Assembly (NCBI RefSeq): GCF_902459465.1 | Contig: NC_047083.1 | Location: 4,026,523-4,090,522 of the forward strand | DNA length: 64,000 nt | Source: Asterias rubens | Lineage: Eukaryota > Echinodermata > Asteroidea > Forcipulatida > Asteriidae | Reading direction: 5' to 3' | Part shown: piece by piece, positions 1-21,499 of the stretch | How the letters are laid out: each line of letters opens with the position of its first letter | How positions within the stretch are numbered: position 1 is the stretch's first letter | Notes under the pieces: generated by a model | Told to the model about the DNA's origin: nothing | The model's database searches: none | Seen by the model: only the letters and a program-made list of their open reading frames with translations | Program-made: the position numbers and the translations under genes

Positions 1-113
1 CTGTTGCGAATTATCTTGTTGACGAATTTATGACTTCACATGAAATTTCATATCGCATGTGCGTTCACAGGAAGTATTATGCAAGGCTCTAGTCATGTTA
101 GTTGTGAGCTTAC

Positions 114-9988
<9,875 letters not shown>

Positions 9989-11112
9989 CTTGTTTTTTAA
10001 TTTATTGTTTTGCAGCTGTCAGAAGTTGATTTGTCAATAGAGGGCGTTATCAACACAACATACGGCTCTGAACACAGCAGCTGCAGAGCCGCGCACTTTT
10101 CGAAACCACGGCTTCAGCCTTGGATTCGACTCAGGCTAGCTTTATAGCCCCGTGGTTGTTTTGAGAATGTACGCACTCGGGGCTTCGGAATCCAAATCGA
10201 AGCCGTGGTTTCGAAAAGGGCCATAAACTGCAATAAAAAGTTACTGACTACCTCCATGTTGATATTGAAAAAATACTCAATTTTTTTTTTAAAGTCTCCA
10301 GCCTCTTGCAAACCAATTAAATACATTTTCAGACCGCCACTACACTTCTGATTTGTTTTAAATTCTTGGCAGGTCAGCCGTTTTTTGTGCTAAACCAGTA
10401 ATATAAAACACCCCTGAAAAAAAGCTAATGTGCTTTTCCCAACCGACTTGCTACTAGTTTTTGAGGCCACTCCTCCTAGCTCCATAAACTATATAACAAC
10501 AGTTCGTTGCTTAAATAAAGCCATTGGACGCTTTCGGTAAACAGTAATGTCCAAGGCCCACACTTCGTGTATCACAACTTCTATATAAAATAACAAACCT
10601 GTGAAAATTTAGGCTCAATCGGTCATCGGAGTCGGGAGAAAATCACGGGAAAACCCACCCTTGTTTCCGCACGTTTCGCCGTGTCATGACATGTTTAAAA
10701 TAAATCCGTAATTCTCGATTGAGAATTGATATTGTGTTAATGTTTTCTCAAAAAGTAAAGCATTTCATGAAATAATATTTCAAGAGAAGTCTTTCACCAT
10801 TACCTTCTTCAAACCCTGTAAGTTATTAGTAAATCTTTGAACTTTAATTTTTTTTCTGTACCGAAAGTGGCTTTAATGTCACACTAGATGATACACCTGT
10901 TCTGCTGCCCCTTTACGGCAAAATAATTATAAGTAAAAGATCCTAACCTTTAAGTTACATTTTTTCTAGTAACTTTTAATAGTAAATATCAAACAAAACA
11001 AACACACGACAAGTTACAATTCCTCTTCAAAAAAGGACATTTAATTTTTATAAAAATAAGTCCAACTGCAATCTTTAAAATTTATACTACACGGAGTAAA
11101 GTGTAGCTACAC
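9989..11112. other. Upstream region of the KIAA0930 homologue
   Basis: 5' flank of the gene. It contains a 130-bp hairpin (10090-10222; TTTTCGAAACCACGGCTTC with its inverse) and the MITE at 10521-10874. No TATA box or other promoter element is convincing. Confidence 0.5.
10521..10874. mobile_element. MITE, GCCATTGGACACTTTCGG family
   Basis: Starts GCCATTGGACGCTTTCGG and ends ACCGAAAGTGGCTTTAA; inverted in orientation relative to the copy at 7468-7823, sharing CACGGCGAAA and AATTCTCGAT blocks. Confidence 0.7.
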
Positions 11113-11116
11113 TTAA

Positions 11117-11495
11117 AGGCAGTGGACACTATTGGTAATTACTCAAAATAATAATCATCACAAAACCTTTCTTTATTACCAGTAATAGGGAGAGGTTGAT
11201 AGTATAAAACATTGTGAGAAACAGCTCCCTCTGAAGTGAAGTAGTTTTCAAGAAAGAAGTAATTTTCCACGAATTTGATTTCGAGACCTCAAGTTTAGAA
11301 CTTGAGGTCTCGAAATCAAGCACCAGAAAGCACACAACTTCGTGTGACAAGGGTGTTTTTTTCTTTCATTGTTATCTCGCAACTTCTACAACCGATTGAG
11401 CTCAAATGTTCACAGGTTTGTTATTTTATGCATATGTTGAGATACACCAAGTGAGAAGACTGGTCTTTGACAATTACCAATAGTGTCCACGGTCT
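11117..11495. mobile_element. TTAA-type MITE
   Basis: Flanked by TTAA; begins AGGCAGTGGACACTATTGG. The orthologous position in arm 2 (41832-42211) carries the same element, so it predates the inverted duplication. Confidence 0.8.
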
Positions 11496-12088
11496 TTAAT
11501 ATCTATTTGAATATTTTAATTGCATCTTGAGTAAATTTACATACAGTTTTTTGTTGAAGACTAAAAATTAAATTTTATCTTCTATGTATATTATTAATCA
11601 GGACCTGATGGGGTACCTTTTTGAAGTTGATTTGTCATATTGATTGAGATTTGGCTTGAATTTGAGGTTTGATGGAATAAAAAAATGCTAAAATGCGCCC
11701 CAAAATAACATTTATTATTTATTAGCATTATTTTATATCAAATATATTATTATCATGTTATTATTATCTTGTTGAAAAAACAAGCCTGATATAAACAGAG
11801 ATATGAAGGCAATTGTCTCCTGTTGCCCAGATTTTTGCCTTGGTGCCCCTGAAAAATGTTCCTCTATAGAAATTGACAACTTCCTTATAGAGTTGCCCTT
11901 TTCTGGATAACAGCATGGCAATATGAACACAATGTCAAACTTTCATTAAGCTATTAAAGCTCAAAAGCGGTCAAGCGCAACAAAATTGTTAAAATAAAAG
12001 GTGTTACCATGGTTACCATCCAAAATACTATATTACAACATGTATTGTCTTTAACTGGTTTCCTGCAATTTTTTGCTTAATAGTATTG

Positions 12089-12342
12089 ATGACCAGGGCC
12101 CAATTTCATAGAGCTGCTTAAGCACACAATTTTGCTTAAGCAAAACAAAACTTGCTTAGTAATATCAGATTCCCGGCCAAGACCCACTCAATTGTTATGC
12201 TAACTTAACAACAGCTAAATACCAGTCACAAGCAATGTATATGGCATGACATTTTTGCCATTAACATGTGAAAAATAAGCGAACTATTTTCGTGCTTAAG
12301 CAAATTTTTTGCTTAAGCAGCTCTATGAAATTGGGCCCAGTT
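12089..12342. mobile_element. CCCAATTTCATAG-type element
   Basis: CCCAATTTCATAGAGCTGCT at one end and AGCAGCTCTATGAAATTGGG at the other. Mirrored at 40991-41236 in arm 2. Followed by a SINE/LINE tail-like motif ATATAGTGCTTTTCACACCC. Confidence 0.75.
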
Positions 12343-12532
12343 CTTATATAGTGCTTTTCACACCCAAAGGGCATCTCTAAGCGCTACCAACATTAATGAC
12401 AGTAAATTGTTCAGCATATGTTTTTCAGCTTTTGAGGAAGCTGGCCTAGGCTCCTATTGTCAGACTATTAACTATTTTGTTTACAAAGTTTCGTAAACTG
12501 TGGGTCATAGTGATAGGGCATAGGTCAGGAGG

Positions 12533-13154
12533 TCAATTGTTAGCGTTCCACATGTTCAACGTCCCATTTGAATGACCTCCGCTCTCCGATTCCAATCTGA
12601 AGTTATCGTTGAACAGCGGATGCCACCAGGGGTAAACGCGAGCGCAAAGCACGGGATCAAGAATCAAGATCGTTCGGTCGGCTCTCTTGGTGTGACGCAC
12701 CATCGGCTCCTGAAATTCCAGCTTTAACTTGTTGTACATCATTCCGTAGCTGACGCTGAACGATGCGTTCACTAACTCCTTCCCCATGATCCGTTCGGGC
12801 TCCAAACGATGGCAAGTCTTACACATGATTTTCAAGATCCATTGATCACGATTAGGGTTCACAAAAATCTCTCGCTCACAATCAGAAATCTGACACGTGC
12901 GACTCGTTTCCTGAAACTTCAAGTAGTAGACGTAGTTCGAGCCCTTGCGTCGACTGACGTGGTACATGAAAATGAGCCCCGACATGTTCTCCACCGCTTC
13001 GTTGGTGTTTCTCCGCGCGGTGTTGCGGTGGGCGAAAGGCGGGTAGATGAACTGGAGAGAGCGTATAACGAGGGTGCGCAGACCAAACGTTCGCTGGATG
13101 CTGGTGTAGTGAAGCTCCTTGGGGAGACTCTTTGCTGCTTCGGGACTCCAGTAC
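12533..13154 (-). CDS. TMEM183: TMEM183 copy 1 exon 5 (stop codon)
   Basis: 622 nt, acceptor CTCCTGTTTTTCTAG with a good pyrimidine tract, stop at 12533-12535. Contains IRSLQFIYPPFAHR, CHRLEPERIMG and VYPWWHPLFNDNF. Confidence 0.93.
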
Positions 13155-16100
13155 CTAGAAAAACAGGAGAGACAATACAAAACTTACCAAGATCTATCAT
13201 TCTTGTTATAGTTAATTTTATTAGATTACACAAAAGGCGTCATTAGCCATTTTTGAGATTATATGTTGGACACATAGAGGGCGCACTGGTGATACTGCTT
13301 GCACAAACGCGACGGGACCGGAAGAAAACACGCGCGCCGATTTGTACGCGCGTTGCACATGAAGTACACATTGGAGTTTGTGTTTATTTAAAACGCTATG
13401 CGATAAACACACGCTGTGCGATGTTCTTTTTGAAAATGGCCGCATGCTCACATGTCGGGCCATGTATAAAGGCCAGTGCGCCCTCTAGATCTTAATAACT
13501 CTTTGGTTGCATATTGTAGAAGTGCATTGCTTGGTTTAGATGTAAACAGCAAACCGCAAAAACTGTACACGCTTGTAATGAACGAACGCTAGCGGGCGCT
13601 CTGTTTCTCTGATTTCCGGATCTCACCATGTCCTGTGCTCACCAAGGTCTAGGACATTTGCAAATTGAAGGCGTGGCCAGACTATGCAAATGACTCGATT
13701 ATTCATATCACGTGACGGGTTGAAGATGACTATTCAAACTAGACCGAGTCAAAGGTCAATGTGATCGGCGCGCTATTTTTAATAATCTTTGCTCAAAGAG
13801 TAATTCCGTGGTCATTATAGGCCTATTAAAAGGAAAACAGTGAAATTTTAAGTATAGACTACCTATTCAGATTATGGATACGTGACGATTTGAAATCGTA
13901 AATAATGGTCAAAAATCGAACGTAAGATTAGCATTCAGAGAGTCCGTGTAACGGACGCTTGTATGGCCCCACGGCGTGGAGCAATCGGAACGTGAAATAA
14001 GCCTTGTGGAAAATCACGTACCGCCCATGCCGTGTCTAGCAAAAGTCATGCAATGCATTTACACTGCATGCACAACACTGATGAATTATTCATGAGCCAA
14101 CTGCAACGCAGCCTCTGATTGGCTCCACCGGAAAGTCGGGGGAGATTTGCCGAAAAACAATAAAAAAGTTAAGACCCGTCGTTGCAAATGTCCTAGACCT
14201 TGGTGAGCACAGGAAATCAGAGAAACAGAGCGCCCGCTAGCGTTCGTTCATTACAAGCGTGTACAGTTTTTGCCGTGCATAATCGGAACGTTGGTTGTGT
14301 GTGACCACGCAACACCAATGGTCTAGGAACCTAGACTACCCAGGGAGCTGAGAAAGATTAAAGAAATGTTATTGGCCCAATGACCTGCAGCCGATTTCAC
14401 GAAACACTAGGATTAATCCTAACTCGAGTTAGGACGAGTGATCCCTCCTAACTTGGGATAGGTTCAATGCGTCCTATTATTTGGATACGGAAGTGAACTC
14501 GTCCTAAGTCCTAAGATTAATCCTAAAGTTAGGAAGAGTTTGGTGAAATTGACGGCAGGGCACTAACGTAAAGTGCATTGAGACAGTTATTGCGAAATGC
14601 GCTAGAAGAAGGTGGAGTTATTTTCGGACTGACCTGAAATACAGCTTTCTCCAGAACCCTGCAGTGTTTGTCAAGGCGTACGTGTCACGGCAGAGACATG
14701 CAAAGGTTGAGATGTCTTCAGGGTAGATAAAGGCGGACACAAGGTACCAGATAACCGTTGGGTAAGCGTTGGCACTTGAAGAGTGACCTCCTGTAACTTG
14801 CTCTGCAGCAAATAAAGAGAGAGAGAGAGGGAGATGATGGACCGTTCAGATCTCTTGCATTCTAGAGCATGGCCTACCTTCATGGCTCTGCTGTGCTGCC
14901 GAATTCTGCGCTTAAAGGCAGTGGACACTATTGGTAACAACTCAAAATAATTTTCAGCATCAAAACTTACTTGGTAACAAGAAACGGCTCCCTCTCAAGT
15001 AACGTAATATTTGAGAAAGAGGTGATTTGTCACTGAAATAATAAAAGACTTCAGGCCTGAAGCCTTTCTTTAGGAATCTAAAAGCAAACAAATTTGTGCA
15101 AAGTTTGTTTTCTTTCTTTTTATTCTTCATTTTGTTCTTCATCTTTGATGACCGATTGAGTCCAAATTTCTACAGATTTGTTATTTTCTACATACTGGGA
15201 ACAGTACTGGTTGGGATACACAAAGTGAAAATACTGGTCTATGACAACTACCAAAGGTGTCCAGTGTCTTAACCACAGTGATGAGACGCCAGTTAGCATC
15301 TTAAACTTTAGATGAATCTCAAGACTAAACATGACTGCCTCTACTTACCGACTGGCACCCTTTCTGTTGTGTCTTCCTTCTCTACCATCTCAGTTAGCTC
15401 GACAACCTCGTCATCATCAGAGAACTCTCTGTCAAACCAGTCGTCAATCACATCATCTTGCGAGGTGTTCTTCAAGATTTCACTAGTGCTGTCGACGAGT
15501 TTGACTTTAAAACAAACAAAGATGGTTACGTTGAAATGTGTCACTTGACAACGCATGTAATGGCTTTAAAAAAAAATTATAATGCAAGTTTGCCAAGAAC
15601 AAGGCTAAAAGCCACCCTTGAAGAACTCTCAAACCAGTCATCAATCACATAATCTTGCGAGTTGTCCTTCAAGAATTCACTTGTGCTGTCGACGAGTTTG
15701 ACTTAAAAACAAACAAAAAACGGTTTATAAATTGAAATGTGTCATTTCACAATGCATGTACATGTACTTGGGGTTTTGTTTGTTTGTTTTCTCATAATAC
15801 AAATTTGCCCCAAACGAGGCAAAAAGCCACGCTTGAAGAGCTCTCTCTCAAAGTCATCAATCACATCATCTTGCGAGTTGTCCTTTAAGATTTCACTCGT
15901 GCTGTCGACGAGTTTGACTTTAAAAGAAAACAAAGATTGAAATGTGTCACTTCACAATGCATGTAATTGGTTTTTGTTTTTGTTGTTTATATTGTTTGCC
16001 CCAAGCAAGGCTAAAAGCCACCCTTGAAGAACTCTCTCTCAAACCAGTTGTCAATCACTTCGTCTTGTGAAGTATCCTTCACAAATAATAATAATATTTA

Positions 16101-19100
16101 AAATTTATATTGCGCCCCTTACATACAAAATGATCAGAGGCGCAGAACACTTGTTAAAAAGTAAAGAGTGGAAGAAAAAGACAAAGAAAAAAGACTGGTC
16201 ACCAGGCCAGTGCCCAAACAAAAGTATGGGGATACGTCTGTCCCGCCAACAGAGAACTAATTAATTATTTATTACATGGGCCTATATCTCTGCTGGCATC
16301 GGTAATGTTTTGACCTTTTCAGGAGACAGACGCCTCCAACCCTAACTATGCTAAAATTCTAAACTAACTGGCAAGGTGACCATAGAAGAAGACATGTTTT
16401 CACTCGTGCTGTCGACGAGTGTGACTTTAAACCGAAAGCGGTTACATTGAAATGTGCCCCTTCACAGGCCTGGGGTTGATTTCACCTAACTCTTCATAAA
16501 CTCTTAGGATTAATCTTAGGACTTAGGAAGGATTAAGTTCCTTAAACATAGCAGTTAGGACCGTCGGACCCATCCTAAATTAGGACGAGTCTCGTTTTAA
16601 CTCAAGATTTTTGTGAAAGTGTGGGTGAAAGCGGATGCTGGGGTGGGTTTCACAAAGAGTTGGGACTAGTCCCATCTTGAGTGAAGACTAGATAATATCT
16701 TTTTTTTAATTTTTTTTAATTTTTTATTTGTCATCTTCAGAACTAATTTTTATAAGTGCTGATTTGCAATGTTCCAAAATAGCAGTTGCAATGAAAATTT
16801 CAGTGATGAAAGGTATTAGTGCAATGATCATTGCAAAACAAGGATGTCATTATGACATCATCAGAAGTCACATGACGTCATTTTAAAGGTGTTGTGTTTT
16901 AAATGTTTGAAAATTTATCACAAATCAACCAGAAGAGACCGTAGGTTTCTGTTTGCGGGATTGGGGAGGGATAAATTAGGTCATCATTTTTTTTCGTGTG
17001 CGTGACCTCACATGACCTCTACTTCCGGTCGCAACAGGAAGTGCCCCTTTAATTCAAAAGTGGCAAAAGGTATGAAGTTGCTTTCAACGATGTTAGTGCC
17101 TGGCAAGGGTGGGCAGTTAACAAAAAATATCTATGACGTCACAAAGTGCAACCGCGCCCTCTAGCGAATATGTCTATTTTTTTATTATTTTTTTTGTATG
17201 CAAGTTTGCCCCAAACAAGGCTGACTCTTTGTAAAGGGGGGCTACAAGAAAAGAACAAAAATAAAGATGAAAATAACTTTGACCCGTTGAAGGTCGAAAT
17301 AGAGTGTATGTAGTGAGAAAGGCTGTTCCAAAGACGAGGGGCAGCAGTACTGAAAGATCCGTCTCCCCAGGAGCGATAAGATCTCAGTTCAGTCAGAAGA
17401 TATTGACTTGCTGAGCGAAGACCAGCTCGACTGGAGTTGTTAGGCTTAATGAGTTTCAATTATTATGATAAATGTGCCGTTCGAATTTTATGTATTGAGC
17501 GGTAGGTTAAGATCATGAGTTGGTTAAACAATTTATAATTTTAATGGTAGCCATTGAAGATTACTTACTTGGTAACGAGCAATGGGGGATAAAAACATTG
17601 TGAGAAACAGCTCCCTCTGAAGTGACAAAGTTTTAGATAAAGAAGTAATTTTCCAAGAATTTGATTAAGAGACCACAGATTTAGAATTTGAGGCCTCAAA
17701 ATCAAGCATCTGAAGGCACACAACACCGACTGGCAAGGGTGTTTTTTCTTTCATAGTTATTGCGCAACTTCGACGACCAATTGAGATAAATTTTCACAGG
17801 TTTGTTTTTTTATGCATATGTTGAGATACACCATGTGAGAAAACTGGTCTGTGACAACTACCAATAGTGTCCACTGCCTTTAAACTTACTTTCTTTACGG
17901 ATAGACATTGTAGCAGCTTTACTGGTCCTCTTGCTTAAAGCACGGCAGCTGGCATTATCAGCGAATGCTTGAAGAGTTACATCTGGGAAGAGAACAGTTA
18001 AATAATAATTCTAGTAGATATAAACAGGAGATAAAAAACGTATGGGTAGTCAAAGTTGGGACGAGTAACTCTTCGTAACTTGAGATAAGACAATAGTCTT
18101 AAAGACAGTGTACACTATTGGTAATTGTCAAAGACTAGTCTTCTCAGTTGGTGTATCTCAACATATGCATAAAATAACAAACCTGTGCAAACTTGAGCTC
18201 AATTGGTCGTCGAAGTTGCGAGATAATAATGAAAGAAAAAACATCCTTGTCACACGAAGTTGTGTGCTTTCTGATGCTTGATTTCGAGACCTCAAATACT
18301 ACTAAACTTGAGGTCTCAAAATCAAATTCGTGGAAAATTACTTCTTTCTCGAACACTACCTCACTTCAGAGGGAGCTGTTTCTCACAATGTTTTATACTA
18401 TCAACCTCTCCCCATTACTCGTAATAAAGAAAGGTTTTATGATGATAATTATTTTGAGTAATTACCAATAGTGTCCACTGCCTTTAACTCTTTGTGAAAT
18501 CTACCCAAGAAGAACATATGCCACTATTTTTTAAGCTCCTTGACTAACCTATTTTTGGCAAACAGCTTAAACAATCCAGAGGACTTAGCATTATTTTAAT
18601 TTCCAGTGAAAAAGTTTTTCCCAACTTGGAAAACGGTACCCCCCTGCAGTTGGGTCTTTCAAAAACACATTGCCTTGGAAACGGCAAGGTGGAAAATCGT
18701 TTGAGAATGTTTATGAACTGAATAATTTATGGCAAGCAAGGTGTTTTATAGGTAGATTACATACATATAGGCTACACTGCTGTCAAAATGGCCAACTTTA
18801 GTTCGCAAAGTATTAAAGAAACACCACGCGACTTCCGAGGCATACTTGTGTGGATCATAGCTTTCTACTAACGTCTTTCTAATAGTGCATTTTATAACAC
18901 TATACAAACACTTATCATAGACCAACTTGCTCGATCAAAGGCAATGCGTCTCTTTAAGTTAAAGACATTTGACACGTTGGGTAGGCCTAATTGTCAAAGA
19001 CCAGTCTTCTCACATAATAACAAACCTGTGAAAAATTGAGCTCAATTGGTTGTCAAAGTTGCAAATAACATTGAAAGAAAATACACCCTTGTCACACCAA

Positions 19101-19499
19101 GTTGGCATTCAGATGCTTGATTTTGAGACCTCAAAATCTGCTTCTGAGGTCTCAAAATCAAATTCATGGACAATTACTTCTTTCTCAAAAGCTATACCTC
19201 ACTTTATAAGAGGGAACCGTTCAACCTCTCCCCATTACTCACTCAAGTAAGGTTTTATGCTAATAATTATTTTGAGCAATTTAAAATTACCAATAGTGTA
19301 CAGTGTCTTTAAGCTGAGGGAGTATTAACCAAGTACCTTGAGCTTGTACAAACTTTGAGGAGACACCACTGGCACTATTCCGCCCCTTTTCTTTCTGCCA
19401 GCCTCCTCTGCTCTTCTCCTTGTTCTCGACGTGAAAGTGATCAATGCCTCTTGATTTCGTTGATCTCTTTCCCCGCTGCTTTCCACTGTTGAGTGGCAT
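12533..19499 (-). CDS. TMEM183: TMEM183 homologue, copy 1, 5 exons, apparently intact
   Basis: Join on the minus strand: 19499-19337, 17982-17890, 15504-15349, 14802-14634, 13154-12533; 1203 nt, 400 residues, against 376 for human TMEM183A. GT-AG borders with phases 1,1,1,2 all fit. Exon 1 is basic (GKQRGKRSTKSRG). Exon 2 reads VTLQAFADNASCRALSKRT, like the family's VTVADYANS block. Exon 3 is acidic. Exon 4 (about 138-194) is the F-box-like part: VIWYLVSAYIYPEDIS, CLCRDTY, FWRKLYFR. Exon 5 reads LRTLVIRSLQFIYPPFAHR, NPNRDQW, and ILDPVLCARVYPWWHP near the C-terminus. The vertebrate protein is predicted to be membrane-bound, but I see no strong hydrophobic stretch here. The biochemical role is unknown. 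The ATG at 19499 is chosen by similarity; an in-frame ATG exists at 19565. Confidence 0.88.
13557..14338. mobile_element. DNA transposon with about 120-bp terminal inverted repeats, no ORF
   Basis: Left arm AACTGTACACGCTTGTAATG, right arm its inverse ending CCTAGACTA; both hold GAACGAACGCTAGCGGGCGC. Absent at the matching site in arm 2. The left tip is eroded. A complete relative is at 55235-55571. Confidence 0.75.
14388..14562. mobile_element. CGATTTCAC(G/A)AA-type palindromic MITE
   Basis: Starts GCCGATTTCACGAAACAC and ends with inverse GGTGAAATTGACGGC; inside TAGGATTAATCCTAACTCGA is near-palindromic. Mirrored in arm 2 at 38954-39126. Confidence 0.65.
14634..14802 (-). CDS. TMEM183: TMEM183 copy 1 exon 4 (F-box-like)
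   Basis: 169 nt, phase 1 to 2, acceptor after a pyrimidine run ending TTTATTTGCTGCAG, donor GTCAGT. Carries YPTVIWYLVSAYIYPEDIS and FWRKLYFR, aligned with the human block ending in FWTRLY. Contains the CLCR residues that copy 2 has lost. Confidence 0.92.
14916..15268. mobile_element. TTAA-type MITE
   Basis: In intron 3 of TMEM183 copy 1, flanked by TTAA; mirrored at 38255-38620. Contains a CTTCAGGCCTGAAG centre. Confidence 0.8.
15349..15504 (-). CDS. TMEM183: TMEM183 copy 1 exon 3 (acidic, last of a tandem exon array)
   Basis: 156 nt, phase 1 to 1, acceptor TTTTAAAG and donor GTAAGT. Encodes KLVDSTSEILKNTSQDDVID then an acidic DDDEVVELTEMVEKED run. It is the only member of the array with a proper donor. 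Confidence 0.85.
15610..16428 (-). pseudogene. Tandem array of three exon-3-like units upstream of exon 3
   Basis: In gene order: unit a (16428 to about 16020, split by a SINE-like insertion), unit b (15917 to about 15836) and unit c (15701 to about 15620). Each keeps a TTAAAG or TTTAAG acceptor and the IKLVDSTSE coding start, then SQD and VID motifs, but loses similarity after FER and has no donor at the exon 3 position. Each unit carries a following spacer with TTGGGGCAAA-like and GCATTGTGAAGTGACACAT sequence, about 210 bp in all. Probably non-functional repeats of the 5' half of exon 3; use as alternative exons is unproven. Confidence 0.7.
16079..16396 (-). mobile_element. SINE-like insertion splitting exon-3-like unit a
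   Basis: Absent from the matching place in arm 2 (37594-37680), so it is an insertion. Read on the minus strand it ends with GGGGCGCAATATAAAT followed by ATT repeats, a typical retroposon tail. Short repeats of GTGAA flank it. Confidence 0.65.
16474..16690. mobile_element. CGATTTCAC-type palindromic MITE
   Basis: Related to 14388-14562; mirrored at 35398-35656 in arm 2, GGGTTGATTTCACCTAACTC at one end. Confidence 0.6.
17200..17460 (-). mobile_element. CR1/L2-like RT C-terminal fragment
   Basis: Minus-strand frame reads LLTELRSYRSWGDGSFSTAA then PRLWNSLSHYI, the usual C-terminal block of CR1/L2-type pol (GDRAFSVAAPxLWNSLP). Truncated at both ends. Confidence 0.75.
17561..17879. mobile_element. 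TTAA-type MITE, left end missing
   Basis: Right end GTGTCCACTGCCTT followed by TTAA; left end truncated near GATTACTTACTTGG. Absent beside exon 2 in arm 2. Confidence 0.7.
17890..17982 (-). CDS. TMEM183: TMEM183 copy 1 exon 2
   Basis: 93 nt, phase 1 to 1, acceptor CTCTTCCCAG and donor GTAAGT. The split Asp codon opens DVTLQAFADNASCRALSKRT. Confidence 0.88.
18103..18483. mobile_element. TTAA-type MITE
   Basis: Complete copy flanked by TTAA in intron 1 of TMEM183 copy 1, starting AGACAGTGTACACTATTGG. Confidence 0.8.
18806..18955. mobile_element. Half of a AAAGGAACACGTTGCC-type hairpin element
   Basis: Contains CGAGGCATACTTGTGTGGAT and CAAAGGCAATGCGTCTC, matching one arm of the full hairpin at 25131-25505. 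Confidence 0.55.
18963..19308. mobile_element. TTAA-type MITE, diverged
   Basis: Flanked by TTAA; starts AGACATTTGACACGTTGGG and ends TAGTGTACAGTGTCTT. Shorter internal hairpin than typical copies. Confidence 0.7.
19337..19499 (-). CDS. TMEM183: TMEM183 copy 1 exon 1 (start codon)
   Basis: 163 nt ending in phase 1 before donor GTACTT. Starts MPLNSGKQRGKRSTK and ends SSKFVQAQ. This exon has no counterpart in copy 2. The frame stays open upstream to an ATG at 19565; the region 19540-19565 has an acceptor-like TTTTTTTCTGTGATTGAAAAG just upstream, so a 5' UTR intron is possible. Confidence 0.7.
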
Positions 19500-19732
19500 C
19501 CTGGGGGAGCCTTTAGCATAGGTTGAACATGCATTTGACAGGATGGACTCTTTTATCCTTTTCAATCACAGAAAAAAAGTGTTTAAATGAATGTAGTGCG
19601 CGATTATAAATGATCTAAAGAGTAATGGATTTTGTTCCATTATAAACCCCATCTTGATACAGATTCCATGTATCAAAAATACACAAGGGATGGGAATGCA
19701 ATGGCCATAGATGGCGGACCTTAGTTGGCACC

Positions 19733-20065
19733 ATAGACATAGAACCCGGAGAACGCTGAGCTCGGCCACCCTCTGTGTCGTCTGTGGACGCGGCAGATAA
19801 ATACCGCGCAATACGCGCGTATGGGAAAATTATCATTTTGTGACACGCGCGTATGGCAAAATGGCAAGATGTCAGGGCACATAGACCGTTTCTAGTGTTT
19901 TCATTGGTCAATGATGATGTCATTGTATGGCAAAATTGCATTCCAAAATATTTTGCCATATTCGACGCGCTACGCAAATGGCGTAAAGCGCGTCCATAAA
20001 AATGGTCTCACAAAGAAACCGCACACACAATGAGACACTCAGCGTTCTCCGGGTTCTATTTCTAT
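19733..20065. mobile_element. Inverted-repeat element, CCCGGAGAACGCTGAG ends
   Basis: ATAGAACCCGGAGAACGCTG near 19738 and its inverse CAGCGTTCTCCGGGTTCTAT near 20040, with similar CCATAG/CTATGG tips. No ORF of transposase type. Confidence 0.65.
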
Positions 20066-20419
20066 GGTTAGCACCAACTGTCACCTCACAATGGTATTAA
20101 ACTAACAATAAAAATAGTGAGTAACCCTCCGGCCTGGCGGCCGTCGGGAGGAGGGTTACGTTTTATCGCAACTAAGTTACTAACACCGCGGTAGCAAATG
20201 ACCCATCCCATTTACCTACCCATAATAACGCATTGCAGTTCTGCATCGCGATAAAGTTAAACCTTATAAGTTATTTATCTGTTTATGCCGGTACCGATGT
20301 ATGGTCATGGTGTCATAAATCATTATGTATGTTAACTAAATATAAATTGTTAAAAAAAAAAAATTAAAAGTGGTTTAGGCCTAGGCCTACTTGTATTATT
20401 TTTTTCTTTGAAGTATTAT

Positions 20420-20565
20420 TTAGGAAAAGTTTCCGTATGGCGCCACCACGTTTTCATTCGATATGAAATAATAATAGTATCTAATTTACCTCAACTCAAT
20501 GATATATCCCTTTTTGTAAAAATGAGTGAAAAAGTGGTGGCGCCATACGGAAAGTTATCCATTAT
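20420..20565. mobile_element. Small MITE, GGAAAGTTTCCGTATGGCGCC-like ends
   Basis: TTTCCGTATGGCGCCACCAC and its inverse GTGGTGGCGCCATACGGAAA about 145 bp apart. Missing from the matching site in segment A' (about 53765), which supports insertion. Confidence 0.7.
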
Positions 20566-20809
20566 TTATATCAACCATGGGAGGAATATCAAATTCATTC
20601 AGTTTAGGAATAAAATATGATCCAATCCAAAGTAGTCACACTCACACAGAGTGTAGTGTGTGTACAAGGACACACCACTGAGTACTGACACTGACAGTGC
20701 AGCGAGATTGAGAAGTCAGTGTAGGTATGGAATGGTTACACTACTGTAATAGTTTTGCAAGACTGGCCGGGTGAGATCTAACTTGCAATTATTGATTAAT
20801 CTTACTTAC

Positions 20810-20900
20810 CTTCACTATGTTTGCCAACTGACAGAACAGAGTGCAAAATTGGTGGTTTAGGAAGCTTGAAGTGGCTCGTTTGTTGTGCAATCGTGTCGAG
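20810..20900 (-). other. Possible 5' untranslated exon
   Basis: Minus-strand AAACATAGTGAAG followed by a strong donor GTAAGTAAG. It is 1.3 kb upstream of TMEM183 exon 1 and could be its non-coding first exon. The same sequence exists in segment A' with its donor at 54043-54051. The upstream border is unknown and no transcript evidence is available. Confidence 0.25.
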
Positions 20901-21499
20901 ACTGACGAAGGATGAAGGATATTGCTCAGCAAACTGTCAACAATGTTAGAGCGCCCTCTGTTGGTCACACTCTACTACTGAAAAGGCGATACTAGACTTG
21001 TCCCCAGTCCTTACCTGACAGAACGTAGGCCTTTTTGCGAATCGATCTCTTAGAAAATAACTATATCAACTGCGAAAAGGCTTACTTTGGTATCAAAGTG
21101 TGACGTGTTTAGGTTGCACTACGAAATTGCCGTAGTAGTGTTTTTCATGGGGATTTGTTGAAAAACAGAATCAGGACATTTTTGAGGATGGCAATCTTAA
21201 GTGCAGAAAAAATTGCGTCCAGGCTAGGACCTTCTCGACTGATCCCCTGTCTTATCGATGTGTGACGCCGTTTGGGCTTTAGGGGGTCGTGCTTGATGGG
21301 GTGCCGCATGAGCCTCGACAAGGCTATTTATCATATGTATCTGCTTCTTTGAAACCACTGTACCCCTCTGGCTGGTGTTTAAAACTTATGTTCAACAGTC
21401 TACAGCTTTGTGCAATTAACTGAAACTTAAAATATCAACATAAACCACAAGAGAAACTGACTGAGTAAATTAATTGGGTAATGATTTTGAGGGTTGAAC

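Larger units (their letters stand above)
11117..18010. repeat. Inverted duplication, arm 1 (TMEM183 exons 2-5 and 3' flank)
   Basis: Matches the reverse complement of about 35030-42211 through the TMEM183 3' flank, exons 5, 4, 3 and 2 and the introns. Alignment by eye ends outside at the MITE border 11117 (42211 in the other arm) and inside about 35-40 bp beyond exon 2. Arm-specific insertions include the transposon ending at 14338 and the SINE at 16079-16396 here, and the solo LTR at 35688-37195 in the other arm. Confidence 0.85.

Noticed and set aside
12809-13246. 145-residue plus-strand frame over TMEM183 exon 5
   Set aside because: Antisense shadow of the conserved exon; the minus frame matches TMEM183.
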